A stretch of 64,000 nt of DNA from Baylisascaris procyonis (lineage: Eukaryota > Nematoda > Chromadorea > Rhabditida > Ascarididae), in NCBI GenBank assembly GCA_037389465.1, contig JAZARR010000214.1:3038001-3102000 (forward strand). Reading direction: 5' to 3'. The notes beneath the pieces were generated by a model. That model was not told where the DNA came from, ran no database searches, and saw nothing but the letters and a program-made list of their open reading frames with translations. Of this stretch, positions 1 to 13,613 are shown piece after piece (within the stretch, counting starts at the first letter, position 1; each line of letters starts with the position of its first letter). A program made the position numbers and the translations under genes.

Positions 1-455
1 CACTCGTGACCGTTGACATAATTTGTAACGCACTATTTTCTGATATTTACGTTTATATTGCCAGAGAATAAACCAGAAATATCATAAAGACAGTAAATTC
101 TTTTTCATCATTGAAATCATTCAAAAACAATCAAAGCGATTCTCATGCCTACTTTGATTTAACAGCTAGTAATAGAAGTTCCATCTGCATAATGTTCATC
201 GAAGTTCATTGTTGAACGCTGATAAGAACGTTGTATATGTTCAACGTTGATTGTGGTAGTGATATTTTTCTCTCTAGAGTTTATTTCTTTATTCTTATGG
301 TGTATTTATGCAATAGTGATATCCAAGTGGGGCACCCTATTGCCATGTTATGATGCACTGCAAGGATGCCAACGCCGCCGACGTTGTCCTCCCCCATCGA
401 AAATATCCTTCGCGTTCTCTTATCTATATTCGATATCTGAAATCATGAATTTCAG
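1..455. other. Intron of the upstream CSL4-like gene, no exon seen
   Basis: The exon that starts at 456 continues a protein whose N-terminal two thirds lie to the left. I searched all frames here for the preceding CSL4 segment (the FRG-IRKED region of the S1 domain) and did not find it, so this stretch is most simply the 3' part of an intron. It ends in TTTCAG at 450-455. Confidence 0.5.
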
Positions 456-728
456 ACAGAGATATACTTGTGTGTGCAGCCGGGCGACGTAATATTGGCA
501 CGCGTGATTGGATTCGGTGAAACACAGACTACGTTCCTTTTAAGTACCGCCGAGGACGAGTTGGGTGTGGTGAGCAGCAAAGGTGATGCTGGCGAACGTA
601 TGGTACCCTCTTCGTTCACGGAGGTGAAGTCCACTCTCACTGGTCGTGTTGAGCCTCGTAAAGTAGCTAAGGTGCCGAATCTGAATGCCGATTTTCAATT
701 GAAATATGTTAATATTTCTCACCTTTAG
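456..728 (+). CDS. exos-1: Exosome complex component CSL4 (EXOSC1), last exon, 5' partial
   Basis: CSL4 is one of the three S1/KH cap subunits of the nuclear and cytoplasmic RNA exosome and helps thread RNA into the 3'-5' decay core. The exon opens after a TTTCAG acceptor with TEIYLCVQPGDVILARV, which lines up with EIYKSFRPGDIVLARV of animal CSL4. Next come a TAEDELGVV segment (TAENELGVV in the family), the MVP motif and RKVAKV, which is close to the usual C-terminus. About 17 further residues follow before the TAG at 726-728, a small C-terminal extension relative to human. The frame is open from the acceptor, phase 0. Only the C-terminal 90 residues are inside the window. The nearest gene downstream is on the same strand 1.5 kb away. 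The family call is firm; the exact intron boundary rests on the homology break. Confidence 0.85.
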   Translation, partial: TEIYLCVQPGDVILARVIGFGETQTTFLLSTAEDELGVVSSKGDAGERMVPSSFTEVKSTLTGRVEPRKVAKVPNLNADFQLKYVNISHL

Positions 729-2254
729 CTTTATTATTTGCCTGAATTTTTAATGTGATGTGTGTTTACCATATACAATTATGCGAGCATCCCCCTCGTT
801 TTCGAAGTTCGTTTGATTTGCAGATTACGTCAGCACCGTCGCAATAGAATTTTGGATCACTGAAGAATCGCACTGACTTTCAGAATTTGAACTTTCACTC
901 AGGATTGTTTAATTTTGAACCTTTTATTGACCTATCGCATTTCATGTTGATTCCTTCATTTCTTGCTAAATTCATTCGACAAGTTCTGTATTTGTAAACA
1001 TTCCTGAAATACATGTAATCTTATGCATTTATGTTGCTTAAAGTTGAAGCATCATAAATCAGCGATCACAGTTTTGAATGGGGATGCTAAGCAATCATTT
1101 GTCGTGCTTCACGCTCGAGAGCGTAGATAGGCAGTGGGGTCAAGTGAGTGGACGATGGCCGCCGTCCTAGAATTTTATTAAAAATTAAACTATGCAAAAT
1201 GAATAGTGCAGGAAATGAAATAAAATCATTCAAAATCATGGGGGACTTGTTCGCTTTAATGATCCTTCTAGTATCTATTCGCAGAATTTTTTCTGCTTAA
1301 GCATTTCATTAAGTCAAATCATAATTGAATCGTAATTTCTAAAGAAATATTTTCATTCAAGAATTCTTGTCAATTCAACAAATCTAACGGTACAAAGAGA
1401 ATAAAAGAAAACGCATATTAGAATAAAACAGGAGTGATAGATTTTTGTTATGGGAGAATCACATTGGTTAGTTGCGTTATTCATATTGTATTGTTTCTTT
1501 TATTCGATAGTATCAAATTATGAGATAATCTAAAAGAGCGGTTATCGGTTGATTTGAGGCAATGATTTGCTTCTTATTGTAAAGGATTAGCAATTGATAG
1601 TTTTGCCTCTCTTATGCATCGAATCGTTTACTGCCATTTTAATTTAAAATAGCTCATATTGCTGTATTTGTTATTGCGATGGTCATGTCTTCAGTTGACG
1701 TTATTTTGGTTGTTTTTCATCGAATCGATTGAGAGTATGCTTGATCGTCGATCGACAATAACTTCAAAAAAGTTGCTGCCTTGGATTATAGTCCTTATAG
1801 GCAACATCTTTATCCCTGTGGAGTGTTGTTTCTATTTGAATGAATAAAGAAATTCAAACTTCATTGATTGTATCGAATTAGCGATTGTTTATATGCATTC
1901 GCATGGCTAATATCTGTTATGTTTGATATAAATGAAAAACGAAACAATCCTTCCTGTAACGTCCTCGAAATGCGTACAGCTGTTTTAGTCTTCTTTAAAT
2001 GATTTTAGGTTTATTTGATTTGCTTTTGTTATGAAGTTCTTCACAGATGTAAACATACGGCTATTTACTTTTTACTTCACTATACAGCTACTTTTTTGTG
2101 TCTATACTTCACTATCAAGGACATAGACAAGCTATACCGTCGAACATGTATGCGCAGTGTACTGCACTCATCCACTTTACTGCTTGCCCATAAGGTATCT
2201 CTGCAGATGGAAGTAGGAACTATCGCTGAACTATGTTATATCACACTTTTGCAG
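729..2254. other. Intergenic, AT-rich, nothing recognisable
   Basis: Separates the CSL4 stop from the presumed first exon of the ZC3H3-like gene. The open frames at 1659-1847 and 2015-2254 have no homology feel, no exon signals and biased hydrophobic composition typical of AT-rich noise. The interval presumably holds the CSL4 3' UTR and the next promoter. Confidence 0.5.
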
Positions 2255-2255
2255 A
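2241..2255 (+). promoter_or_regulatory. Candidate trans-splice acceptor before the ZC3H3-like start
   Basis: A pyrimidine-rich tract ending TTTTGCAG is followed one base later by the ATG at 2256. In nematodes such a splice acceptor directly before the start codon usually receives a spliced leader. No upstream donor is needed for the model. Inference only. Confidence 0.4.
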
Positions 2256-5200
2256 ATGCTATCCACCACATTAACAGCATGGTTCGCTGCTGTAAATAAC
2301 AACATCGGCACGGCCAAAGAAATCTTTGCTAGCAACTTTCATCTACTTTTTCTCTCAGATTCAATGAAAATTTTCCGGAGATAGGGAAAAATCTATTCTC
2401 GAAATGTTGTTGAACCATTGAAGCGTTGCTTATACTTCTATTGTGATGTTGTATTTGTCTATGTTTTTGTCCATTCAAAAATCCATTTTGCGTTCTTGTT
2501 GCATACTGCACTTGAACCAAGCATTATATCACGTTGACTGTGTATATGCTGGATAACTCTGTTCACGTTAGCACCTTAATGTGGTATCTTTCATGAACTT
2601 GCAGTATTCTATGTGCTCATCCCATGTGGAAGCACAGAAGGATTTTGCATCGATCAACAATCTGGCCACAGAACAACCACCATTACCGCACTCTCATGTA
2701 CGTGAAATAAGATGAACCTTCGTTATTGCTCATCGAAACCAAATAATTCGACCTTTTTAAGGGTGCTTGATGCCTTTGCATATTTGAGGCACCCCATTCA
2801 GATATGTTAGATCGCCGCCAGACTTCACTCGAGCATGTTTTAAGAATTGCTGACTCTACAAAGAGCTTCTTATAGTTCAGAGTTGAGACTCTTGTTTCCA
2901 CCATCGAGGCGCGTTTAACTACTTGAAAGACCAGGATAAGACGTATGCCTTGGCTCATGTGCCCTTCCTCCTCCTTCCCCCTCCCCTCCCAAGGTGCGGG
3001 TTTGAGCGCACGGTACCAGTCCTTTGGCAGAGCAGAGTACTGCTTATTCAAAACCTAGACCTTCTGGTGGATCTCGAGCTTATAAGCTCATCCTGAATCT
3101 GCAGCCCCTTTTATCAAGCCTGTAAGGCATCACTACCTGCTTCGACATCTTTTATGCTCGATTTTCATTTCAATTCCTTCTCGTGTCTTTTCGCATTCGT
3201 TCTGTAGCATATTAATTCATCGATTCAATAAGAAGGAAGAGGTATTATCTTCCACGTTGTGTTAGAGATATTTTTAAGAGACCGGTTGGAGAAGGCATCC
3301 CTCTTTATTCTGATATGGAAGAAAATTTTCACTGTTTTTATCGATAAACTTGTGGGAAATTTTGCTCATTTAGGGGAAAATTCGGTGAGAAATTGCTGAA
3401 AGGCTGTCTCGCATTCTTGAAGGAATTAGAGAGATCGTTCAGCATTCTTAAGCCACAAATGAAAATACGTTGTTTTCCGATTTGATCATCAAAGACCTTG
3501 TTTGTCTTGAAGCTTTTCGACACATACAATAAAGCTATTCCACCTTTCTGCTTATTTCTACCTTTCTTTTCCTTAATATCAACCAAACGCATATTTTTGT
3601 TCAGTTTTCATAAATTTTCTTGAAATTAAACCCTTTTTTGCATTTAAGTTCCGGTTACCTGCCCAACCCATTTCGTAAATTGCCAACAAATAATGCAAAT
3701 TGTATGATCTGAAATATTGCAAATATCCCATATGCAATAAATTGCCAAACAGTGCAATTTAAATGCATTCATATTCTCACTGATCCGAACTGATCCGATC
3801 ACCTACGGAAATCTTCATCAAAGATTTCGAATTTTTATGAGATGCGATCGTTGTAAAATTTATGCGAACAATTCTTCATGCATTTAAATATGCGTAAATG
3901 TTTTCTTAGTTATTTGATCAATGCGGCAAGTGATATAGGAGATCATATCATATGATCTACATTATGCCTATCAAATTTCATCACCTTCATTTTCAAACTG
4001 TGGTGGATATCGAATTCAAACTGTCACACAGGTCATGTGCATGATTACGATGTTGCATTAATGTGCACGCAAATACAAATTTGGAAAGCGCAAAAAATTT
4101 TGTTGTGATTTGCATAAAATGTACTAATTTCACCTTTTTACTCCACCTTGCCGTATCCTAAATTTTCTCGAACCCTCAATATTATTCGGCATCCTCACCA
4201 TCCTCCCCTCTCTACCTGAAAAATAACATTTCAGATGCGCATTTTGCATTTATTGCCGACTAATTAGTGAATTAAAAAACTGCATGTTATGGTTATTTGT
4301 TATTGGTCTGTTGAATGTTTAGGTAGCCGGTTGGCCTAATTATTGGGCTGCAAAAGGTGTGCATTATCCCATATCTCTGGGTTCTTGGTTATACGATATC
4401 GGTCAAATCTTGAAGCGAATCGGATCAATTTTTACGGTGATAGTGCCATATTGCGGAGCAATTTAGTTATCGCAAAGCGCATGTTTAATTTGTCTTATGA
4501 TTTTTGAAAATATCTGCACAAATATGCTAATTGAGCTTCATGTATATGTGTGCATCTAATTGTTAACTAGAACTTCGAATTTGATGAACCAATTTAAAGG
4601 TAGATAGAAGGGTCTTCCACTGGTCTGTGCCTCCTGTCTGCTACACCTGTGACAATCTGTTTCAGCGCGCCGTTGAGTTATGCAGTGACAAATCTTTATG
4701 AAACTAGCCATTCAGAGAATTAAGGGCATTTTGCAGAGACTAGTGACCAATTTCGTTGAATCAATACCTGATTAGGCGAGCGGCGACTTTCATTGGTCTG
4801 TCCGTTTTCACCTCACCGACGGGATCAGGCAAGGGTTGTTTTTCTGAGTCTTGGTGAGACCCGACATCCCCTGCTAGTGAGCGGCAACCCTGCCTGCACA
4901 AGTTGCTTACCACAACAAGATTTTCACCCAGCAGGGGGTGGTATATATTGTGCCCATCACATGTTGTAACCCCAACGCTAGTGATCCCTTATTTGAAGCT
5001 ATCCGGAAGGCATGCACAAACGCATAAGTTTAAATTCGCAAAGCGCATAAAAGAAAGTCCTGGTTCAAGCTGTAGATTCGATAAGGGTGTTGCATAAAAA
5101 GCGCATTGTATCGGCCGTTTCAGTCATTTACTTCACTTCCTTGCCGGATGGTCGATTTTAATGAATCTGAGTAATTTCTCGTTGGTAAATTTGTTTGTTG

Positions 5201-8200
5201 ATCGGGAGACGTTATGAGGGGGGCGGAGGTTTGTTTCAGTTGAAATTGTCAAACGCTTACCAATATTACTGCTTTGACAAAGTTTGAGGACAATATTGAA
5301 TCGAGTTCCATAGATGCTCAACAATCGTAGCGGGGATTCTTTCTCTTTCTTTGAATGAATTTTTGAGACATCACCATCCATGCTAGCTATCACTTTAGTT
5401 CATCAAATTCGATTGCAATTATAAATCGTTTACAACAATTCGGATCTCATTAGATCGGTGAGAGTATGAATGCATCTTTGGCATTTTATGAGTTTGGTTC
5501 GTTAATGGGAATTGTGAAGTTGCATGCCTTATCAATTACTCTAACGTTCCCTCCTCTTGTTTTTCGAAGAGATTTGAAGTTTCAATGCTGTTTTAGCAAG
5601 TCACATGTTCATATGCCTACCTTTGTATGCTCATTGAGCCTATTCATTTAGAGTAAACGCTTTGATTCTGATGAGTGCTCTAAATGTAAAGCATTTCAAT
5701 TCCTATTGAGAGTGATCAAACGACCAAATTAAACCCATTTTTTTTGTAATGAAACTTTTATCGTATGTTAGATGCTGATTAATTGCCGTCATTACAGATA
5801 CAGACTTCGAGTAGCGTTATAGTGTTGCCACCACCTCCTCCACCACCACCACCAACTCTCGACCCACCGCCTCCTCCATCACTCGATCCTCCCCCACCAC
5901 CTCCTCTATTTTCCTCTCCTTCGCCTGAAGAAACCTCCTATACTCTCCGTACGTGCTCATCACAAGGACATCATGATGTTGTAATTGGTGAGTTTGATAT
6001 TTGCCCTTAAACATTTAAAGAAACAAAAGTGCCGTTTAAAAATTATTTTCTAACATTTCAGGGAAGTGTGGAAAACAATCCGAATGACTGCCGTAACTGA
6101 TCATTGCTTATGAGCACTCTTAAGTATTCCTTTCCGCATCATGTCTCGGCCTGACTTGAATTAGTATAAATCGAAAACACTGTCCATCCATGCCTCGAGG
6201 GCAGATCTGTGACGGCTTTTGTACGTCCTAACGTGGATGTTTATGTTGTTGGCAAATACTATCTGATTCAATGAACGTAGACTTTGAATGTAATCCAATG
6301 AAGGCATTTAGAAACATTTAATAAATTGCTGTATATTTTATATGCGCAAATACTACTGCACTATGAGTCGCTGCAAGTTATTACTCCCAGTGACCATCGC
6401 AGGGATTTAGCGTTAAGTGTCTCATCATAGCTACCATGATATCTCGGATTCCGCTGTGAGGAAGGTGTTCATCACGATAGCTTATGGGCGATCTCTCATC
6501 CAAACGTGCTGCTTGAATGGAGCATCGAAGGGGTGATCATTAGTTGTCAATCATCTGGTGGATAGAATTCGTAGCATCACTAATCTCGCCAATGCCGCTA
6601 CTATCCGAAAGGGAACCATCACAGCCAAATTTTTAAATCTTTCGATGCAATTTTATAGAAATTCTTCTCAATGGCGATGCATTGTAATTAAATATTCAGA
6701 TGAATGTAATGAAAAACAATGCGGCATACGAACCAAATATCATATTTAGGGCATCAATACGATATGGCAGCATCATCGAACAGTTATTATTGGTCAGTGG
6801 TGCAGACGTTTTATCCGCAGTTCTTTGCAGTTCCAGACGGCTGCACGACTGCAGTGGGCGTTTCTGGTGCACCAATGTGTGCCTCCAAGCAGCTAATCTC
6901 GACGCCTTATGGTAAGCATATTAGCAGATTGCAGTGAAAATGGGAAAGGAATAATGCAATCCGGGTGGGATACATCTCATATTTTTCGATCCCTCCCTTC
7001 CTTCCTCTCTTGCTTGATCACATGCTCAATGCTTTGATAAGCAGTTTATTAAAACGCTGTACTAACTGCCACTTCAAATGAGAAGTCTGGCATGCAACAT
7101 CAGTGTCTTTTAGTCAAGTTCTGTACTGACAATATAATAAATGTAGTACTTGAATATCTTTCTGAATATAGGTGTACTGGGCACGCATTGAGACGACTAC
7201 AGCAGTTTCTTCTTCTGACTGAGTTATCTGAAAAAGTTGGAAATTACTGTTGAAAAACATCGCTTTTTATTAATATATATCTTATCGCGATTTTGTGCTT
7301 ATCGAGGGGCATAAATTGTCCTCTTTATTTAATTGCTTGAACTTGGACGTGGACCCATAGTTTGAATTTCTGGAATGTGACATGAGAGGGTTAATGAAAG
7401 GAAAATGACGACTCACCGGGGAGCGAAGAAACTGACGTGTTGAAGTGGATGGCGTAGATTTTGTCGTTGCTCCGGGAGAATGGAGGGGCAGCAATCCCCT
7501 CCTTTTGCTGCCAATACCCACTGGTCGGCTGGGGCTGCTTATAAGCAGCTCCAGCCAACAGTGGACTTCGTTCCCAGTGTCAGCCGATCTCAAAACATCG
7601 GCCGACACTGGGAACAATGTCGCAAGAAATTTTGAATTCTTGCGACGTCTCTGTGGGAATGTTTTCACGACGAGTGCACAGTGCACTCAGCACTGTACGC
7701 TCGTCGCGACAGTGTTCCGATTAATTCTATTTTTGAAAAGCTTTTCTGTTCTTGGTTGTATAGAAGTGGTGACCAAATAACCTGAGGTTGTCGTATTGAT
7801 GTTGATTATATTTACAGGTACACACGATGTGCCAGTTGTAAGTGCCATAGCACCTGAAACGTTGCCCAATGGTGCATCATACGGTGTTACAGGTGTGAGT
7901 ACGGAATCTGATTCGCTATACAACAATTTGATCGATCCACCACCTCCACCGCCTATCGTAAGCGATTTACTTGTTATTTGAATGTGTTCAGCCCTTGCTG
8001 AGATACATGCGCTTTCTAGAAGAGATGCATGCAGATATGCTCAGATATGTCGATATGACTTGTTGGCATTAAACATAGATCTCCTAGTTCCTTGTCCCCT
8101 TCCTTGTGATTCTTTCCTTATTTCCTCTTCCTTCTCTCCTTCTTATCGGGTGGTTAACGGGGAAGAATGGAGTGCAGGCAGTTGACGTTGAAAACAATTG

Positions 8201-11200
8201 AAGAAACTTTTTTCAGTAGTTTGATTTCTTTGCATTTATTTTCTTTGTCGAGAGATAAACGAACTGCATAAGCAAATAGAAAATTTGGGATACTTCGAAA
8301 AGACGGCTAGTTTTATTAAAGATTTTATGATTTAGAATTGTTTGTGGTCAGTTTTGTCTGTTTAGTTACTTCTCTTTCTTTATTCCTTTACAAGTTTCTG
8401 TTTCTTTGATTGATTTCTGTTTGTCTGTCGTTGATTCGATGCAATGAGAAACATTGTGAAATGATAAAGATAGCTATTGAAAAGCGGAATTTAAGTGAGC
8501 TGTATCACCACTGTGATGCGATTACCGATAATCGGGCTTCTGCTCATCTCTCTTTCCTCTTCACTTTGCAGACGGAAAATTGAGCTGCGATGATGGGAAT
8601 GGCTTTAATTAAAAATGGAAAACGATTCTTATTCCATTAATTGTAAACGTTTAATGTGTTATTCGCCTTACAAAACTTGCGTCAATGTCGTCAAATTTGT
8701 CTGAAATAGGCTGTCGTTGAGTGAAGAGGTTTTATTGAGGAGGTAGGTATCTGTCTTATGATGTTTTATTTCTAGCTTTCTTTAAAGATTAATTTTTTCT
8801 TTAAGATGGATAATGCAACCTCTAACAACGAGAACACTAAGCAACCTGTGAAGAAAAAAGAAGTCGAATATGAGCCACCAGGTGATTAATCAGATTTTGA
8901 GCACTTTTTTAATATTAGAACACTTTATTTCTAGGAATTCTACTGTCTATTATGCCATGCAGTGTACTGTCTTTGGGCCTGAAGGTCACTTATTACGGTA
9001 GCACATTGCAATACCTTTGCTAATATTAGTTCGCCTGTACAAATAACGACATTGATTGTTAATGCTTATTGAAATTTGGCTGTTGAATGCGAATAGAAGC
9101 TTGGTTCAGTGCATATGTGGCCATAATGGTGCACCACATTCTTCGCTTTTATTATATATATATATACGGATTTCCCTTCTATTCATATGCAGTTTTTGAA
9201 TTTTTTAGTCTATAAGTCGAGGTGACTCACTCTAATATTTGTGAGTTATCTATGCAAAAGTTTTTAATGAGAATTTCCTTCGTGTTCATCCAAATTTCTA
9301 TTTTTGAATATACGAATTTAGAAGTGCCTAGATGAGTCATTTTCTCTCATTGAATGAAAGTTGATAAGCGTCAACAATCTCATATCGATTGATTATTGTT
9401 TTATTTCAGAAGAAAACAATGACGAAGGAGCACATTGTTGTAGCAACGAAATTTCAGAGGTGCACAAATATTTATTCTTTATAAGCATTGCAATTTCTCT
9501 TTTTGCTTTTTCTTCTTTTCCTTTAACATATATGAATATCTATTTAGAGGGCTTTATTCTACGGAGGTTGAAGTTGTGGAGTGAGAAAAGGAGGACTCGA
9601 GATTATAGGACACATTGTGGGTAGTTTAGTGTAGATGGGAGACTGTAGAATAGATCGTGTAACTGGAGGGTTGTAAACTGTATAGTGCAAGTAATTGCAA
9701 AGATAACGTATGCGAATTGTTCTTTAGACAGATGAAGGGCCAAAAATCTCTCTTTCCCTTCGTTTTTTAACATTATTTAAAGCATTCCTATGTTCGCTTA
9801 TTAATATTTTTTTCAGTTATTTGCTTTAATATTGAGCTTATAATAGATGTGATTGCAAGATCTCATATCTTAGATACTTATCGACAGTAAATTCTCAAAA
9901 ACAGTTATGTTTTTCTCTGAATAGTAATAGCACTATTGCGATATCATTGCTTTCGGCTTCTTCACTGTTTCTGAGAGAATTATTGTTTCAAATATCTCTT
10001 TCAAATGTGCTGAAAGGTTTTCTTGGCGAGATAGGTGTTTTGTTAACGGGCAAGAGAGGGTTATTCTTTCAATAAATGTGATGGTGATGCTTATACGTAG
10101 ACCACCATTCGATGCGGTATTCACTTCGGATTTGTTGTTTAATTTTGTGTGAAGGTCGGCAAAAGCGAACCATATCCTGTCATGCCTAGCCCTTATTATC
10201 GCATTACAGCGTTAGGTGTAATAGGTGTTATCTTACTCTTTTTCATTGTATCTGTGTTCGTTCTATTGAAAAGTTATTACTGCGGAATTTCTACGATTTG
10301 ATAGAATAATTTGTGTGCGATGTGCTAATAGAGATTTGTTGTGCTTTTAAAGCTTCATTGAAATATCTTTTCACAGCGCTTTTAACGAACTTCTGTCAAA
10401 TTTAAGTGCAATTCTTCGAAGTTTATTAGGTTATCTTCTTATCAACTTTGAACTTTTTCCATTACACTATCAGCAAAAAAAGCTTTCAACTTATCTTTAA
10501 AGGATGAATGCAATAAGGAATCGCGACAGCAATCAACCGTCGATGAGGTGAACGATGGATCGACTCCAAAATGTGAAGGTTTGCCCTTTATTATATCCCT
10601 TTAATTAAAATTCTTACATTTGGTACTCAACGACGAGACTCTTCATCTTTGTAATGTTTACTTACTTTTTTCGTGGAGATATTGCTTCGTATGACCGTTT
10701 ACTTCATATTGATAAATAAATTTCATAACGATGATCGTCGATGTAGAGTATGTGAATGGCAATTGAGATGGTACTATGCGAATTGAAAACAGGGAATCGG
10801 TTGTTGATTGCATTAACGCATCATAGGCGCATTTGATGCTCACGGGATTGACGCTTGTTATTGCTAGCTTGTTTTTATTTTATTTTATTCAAAAGAACAC
10901 TTAATTTTAGTTGGGTGGCATATCTCAGCATCAAATGCCAAATTTTTGACCAAATTCCTTCGCTGATCGAGAGTGGGAATTATATAAGGACTCTTTTATC
11001 TTCTCCGTTTGGCCGTTAGCATCTTTCCAACATTGGTGTATCACTCGTGATTCCATAATTCCATTTTTCCACCGATCACTTTCGCAGCACCGATCTAAAA
11101 TGTGTCATTTTGTTAGCCATGCGTATGCCTGAGGTTCTGGACTTCGAGGAGTGCTAAAGAAGGTAAAAAAACTATGGCATTTAAAATAAACGTTGCGTAG

Positions 11201-13555
11201 TTTTCCTCTTTATATTGAGAGGGATATTTATTGCTTAGAAATAAGTGCACAAATGAGGAATAAGAATGGGAAATTGTGCATATACTCTTCGATGATTACA
11301 AAGAAGCTTCGGCCACATCTTCCATAATATTTGATCACATTTCACAGGAAACTTTGTCCCCGAAAATTCCGCACATATTTTCTCTGCCGACAGCAACATT
11401 GAAAGTTCGTTGCGAAGACTGCATATGTATTATTACCCGTTTGTGAACAGAACTTATGTAGGTGAAGCGTCAGAAATGGATGAAATGGAAAGGCGGCGGA
11501 AGGAGGAGGCCGAGTTAACGTCGCGGTCTCAATTTAAAGGCATTTTTTACCGACTGCCCAAAAATTGTGGTCGTCCTCAAAAATCGAATGGACGTACATT
11601 TCCGTTGAAAAGTCGTTGCGAAAGCGGATATAATGAAAACGCAGACTTCGTTGATAAAGTAATCTTATTTGCTCTTCATTTCTTTGTTATTTCATCATTT
11701 TATAATCTTTTCATTAAGAATGAGTTTGCATTTGGGAGTGAGAGGGGTGCCAACTTATCTAAAGTGCTGATATCGCTTTATATTAGTGGCGGAATCGTAT
11801 AGAAAAGATTATCTTCGGCGACATTTGCATTCCAAAATTTCAATGTTGACAGAATTCACTTGAGAAATAGATGAGCCGTCTTGGGTTCACTTAGCGGAGC
11901 TGAAATGGAAAGGGAATTTCGAGCAAGTGGATTCTCTTGCAGCTTATGATGAGGAAATTGGTGGCCTTTTGAGATAACCCATTTATACAAGTTCTGTGAT
12001 GCTAAAGAGAAATGGCTGAATTTATAAACCGTTATGATTTTTTCTGGGACATTAAATTTGTCTAAGTCACGTTAGGACTCCCATCCTGTAATCTTCCTGC
12101 TTGCCCTGCATTTGCGGGCAAACTTTTCCTGAGCTTATCTTCAATATATAAATAATTATAAATTATTATGGCTGCAAGCCAAGCAGGTTTCGTTAAAAGG
12201 GTGTTAATCTGTGTTGCAGGAAGTAAATGTTTGCTATTGCTTATAGGAGGGTCGTCCTTCATCGTTCGCCTTGTCTCCGGTATTGTCTCATTTGAGGCGA
12301 AATGCTTCGTTGAAGCAACCGTTATTGATACGAACGGCCACTAAACTGGTAAGAAAGACCACCTCATCGGCAACATTTACGGCTGCTGATAAGCCCACTT
12401 CATCTGGCTCATCCACTATGCAAGCCCAGAAGAATAATATAGGTGAGTAGGAAATTGCTGCTTTTTTAAATTTTTTGAGTAATTTAAGAGCTCGAAGTGG
12501 ACTTGTTTATGGTAAATGGTAATGAATAGCAAATTGCTTATAAAATAAAATTTTAAGATCACCAAATTCACTCAATAAGTTCGTGAATAAAGTTTTGTTG
12601 CTGCGAAGCGAAGGCAGGTGAGCGAAGCGGATGCTCGATGAGTATATACTCTGAACGTTACTTCAGTATTTATTAGTGCTACGTTTCGTTTTGTAATTGT
12701 TGCTATATTTTATGTGGTCTAAATGCGTTCAATTTTGATCGATTTGTTTAATTAAAATTGTTGAACTTTTTATTAGCCATTTTTGGAAATATCTTTTTAA
12801 TTCACAGAATTATATCAAAGGCATTTGTTATTATCTAATCGGTTAATGGCCTTGTTCTTCAACAGAAGGGCTAGCGAGACATCGATTATCGATTGTTTTA
12901 TCAGTTAATATCTCATATTTATGGGTGTTCTACATCTCTTCCTTACTACATTTTAAATTGTGGATAACCAATATTATAAATTTCATTTATACATGCATAT
13001 TGCATGCCCAATGACATATTGATTTCGTTCAAGCATCGTCGCAAATGGAAACGGATCCGAGTTGTTCCGTATCGCGTCACAATTCCCCAACTTCCACTTC
13101 GATACAACGAGTGCCTCATGTCGTCGGCGATGAAGCATCGTCGATCGGAAAGTGCTCACCTGATGAAATAGGTGCTTATTAAGATTACATTTATTTATGT
13201 TCTGAATATTTCACGTGAAATAGCAGCAAGTGAATTGTGATGCATATTGGAATGTAGAGGGCATCAATGTCTGAAGCAGAGTTATCTGAGAAGACCATCA
13301 TCTAAACTTTTACAGTTGGTTATTTCAAGTGGCGATCGTGATCTCATTACATTTAGGCAGATGAAAGTCAGCGATGGATACTTGACTAACTAGTAAGCTT
13401 GTTGTTTGCCATTTAAGGGGTTCAATTAATTCTTTTACTTAACGGTTATCGTTGCCGAGTTGGCTAGTATATATCTTCTACATATAAAAATAAATATCAA
13501 TATAAATAAATGTAAATATAAGCAAATATAAATGTGGGCGCAAATATAAATAGAA

Positions 13556-13613
<58 letters not shown>

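Noticed and set aside
2683..3051. 122-codon minus-strand ORF
   Set aside because: It overlaps a coding exon of the ZC3H3-like gene, includes a purine run and resembles repeat-derived sequence; no start context or homology.
7282..7780. Overlapping 111-codon plus and 134-codon minus open frames
   Set aside because: Both are by-products of the hairpin cluster; inverted repeats give open frames on both strands, and no splice signals or family match exist.
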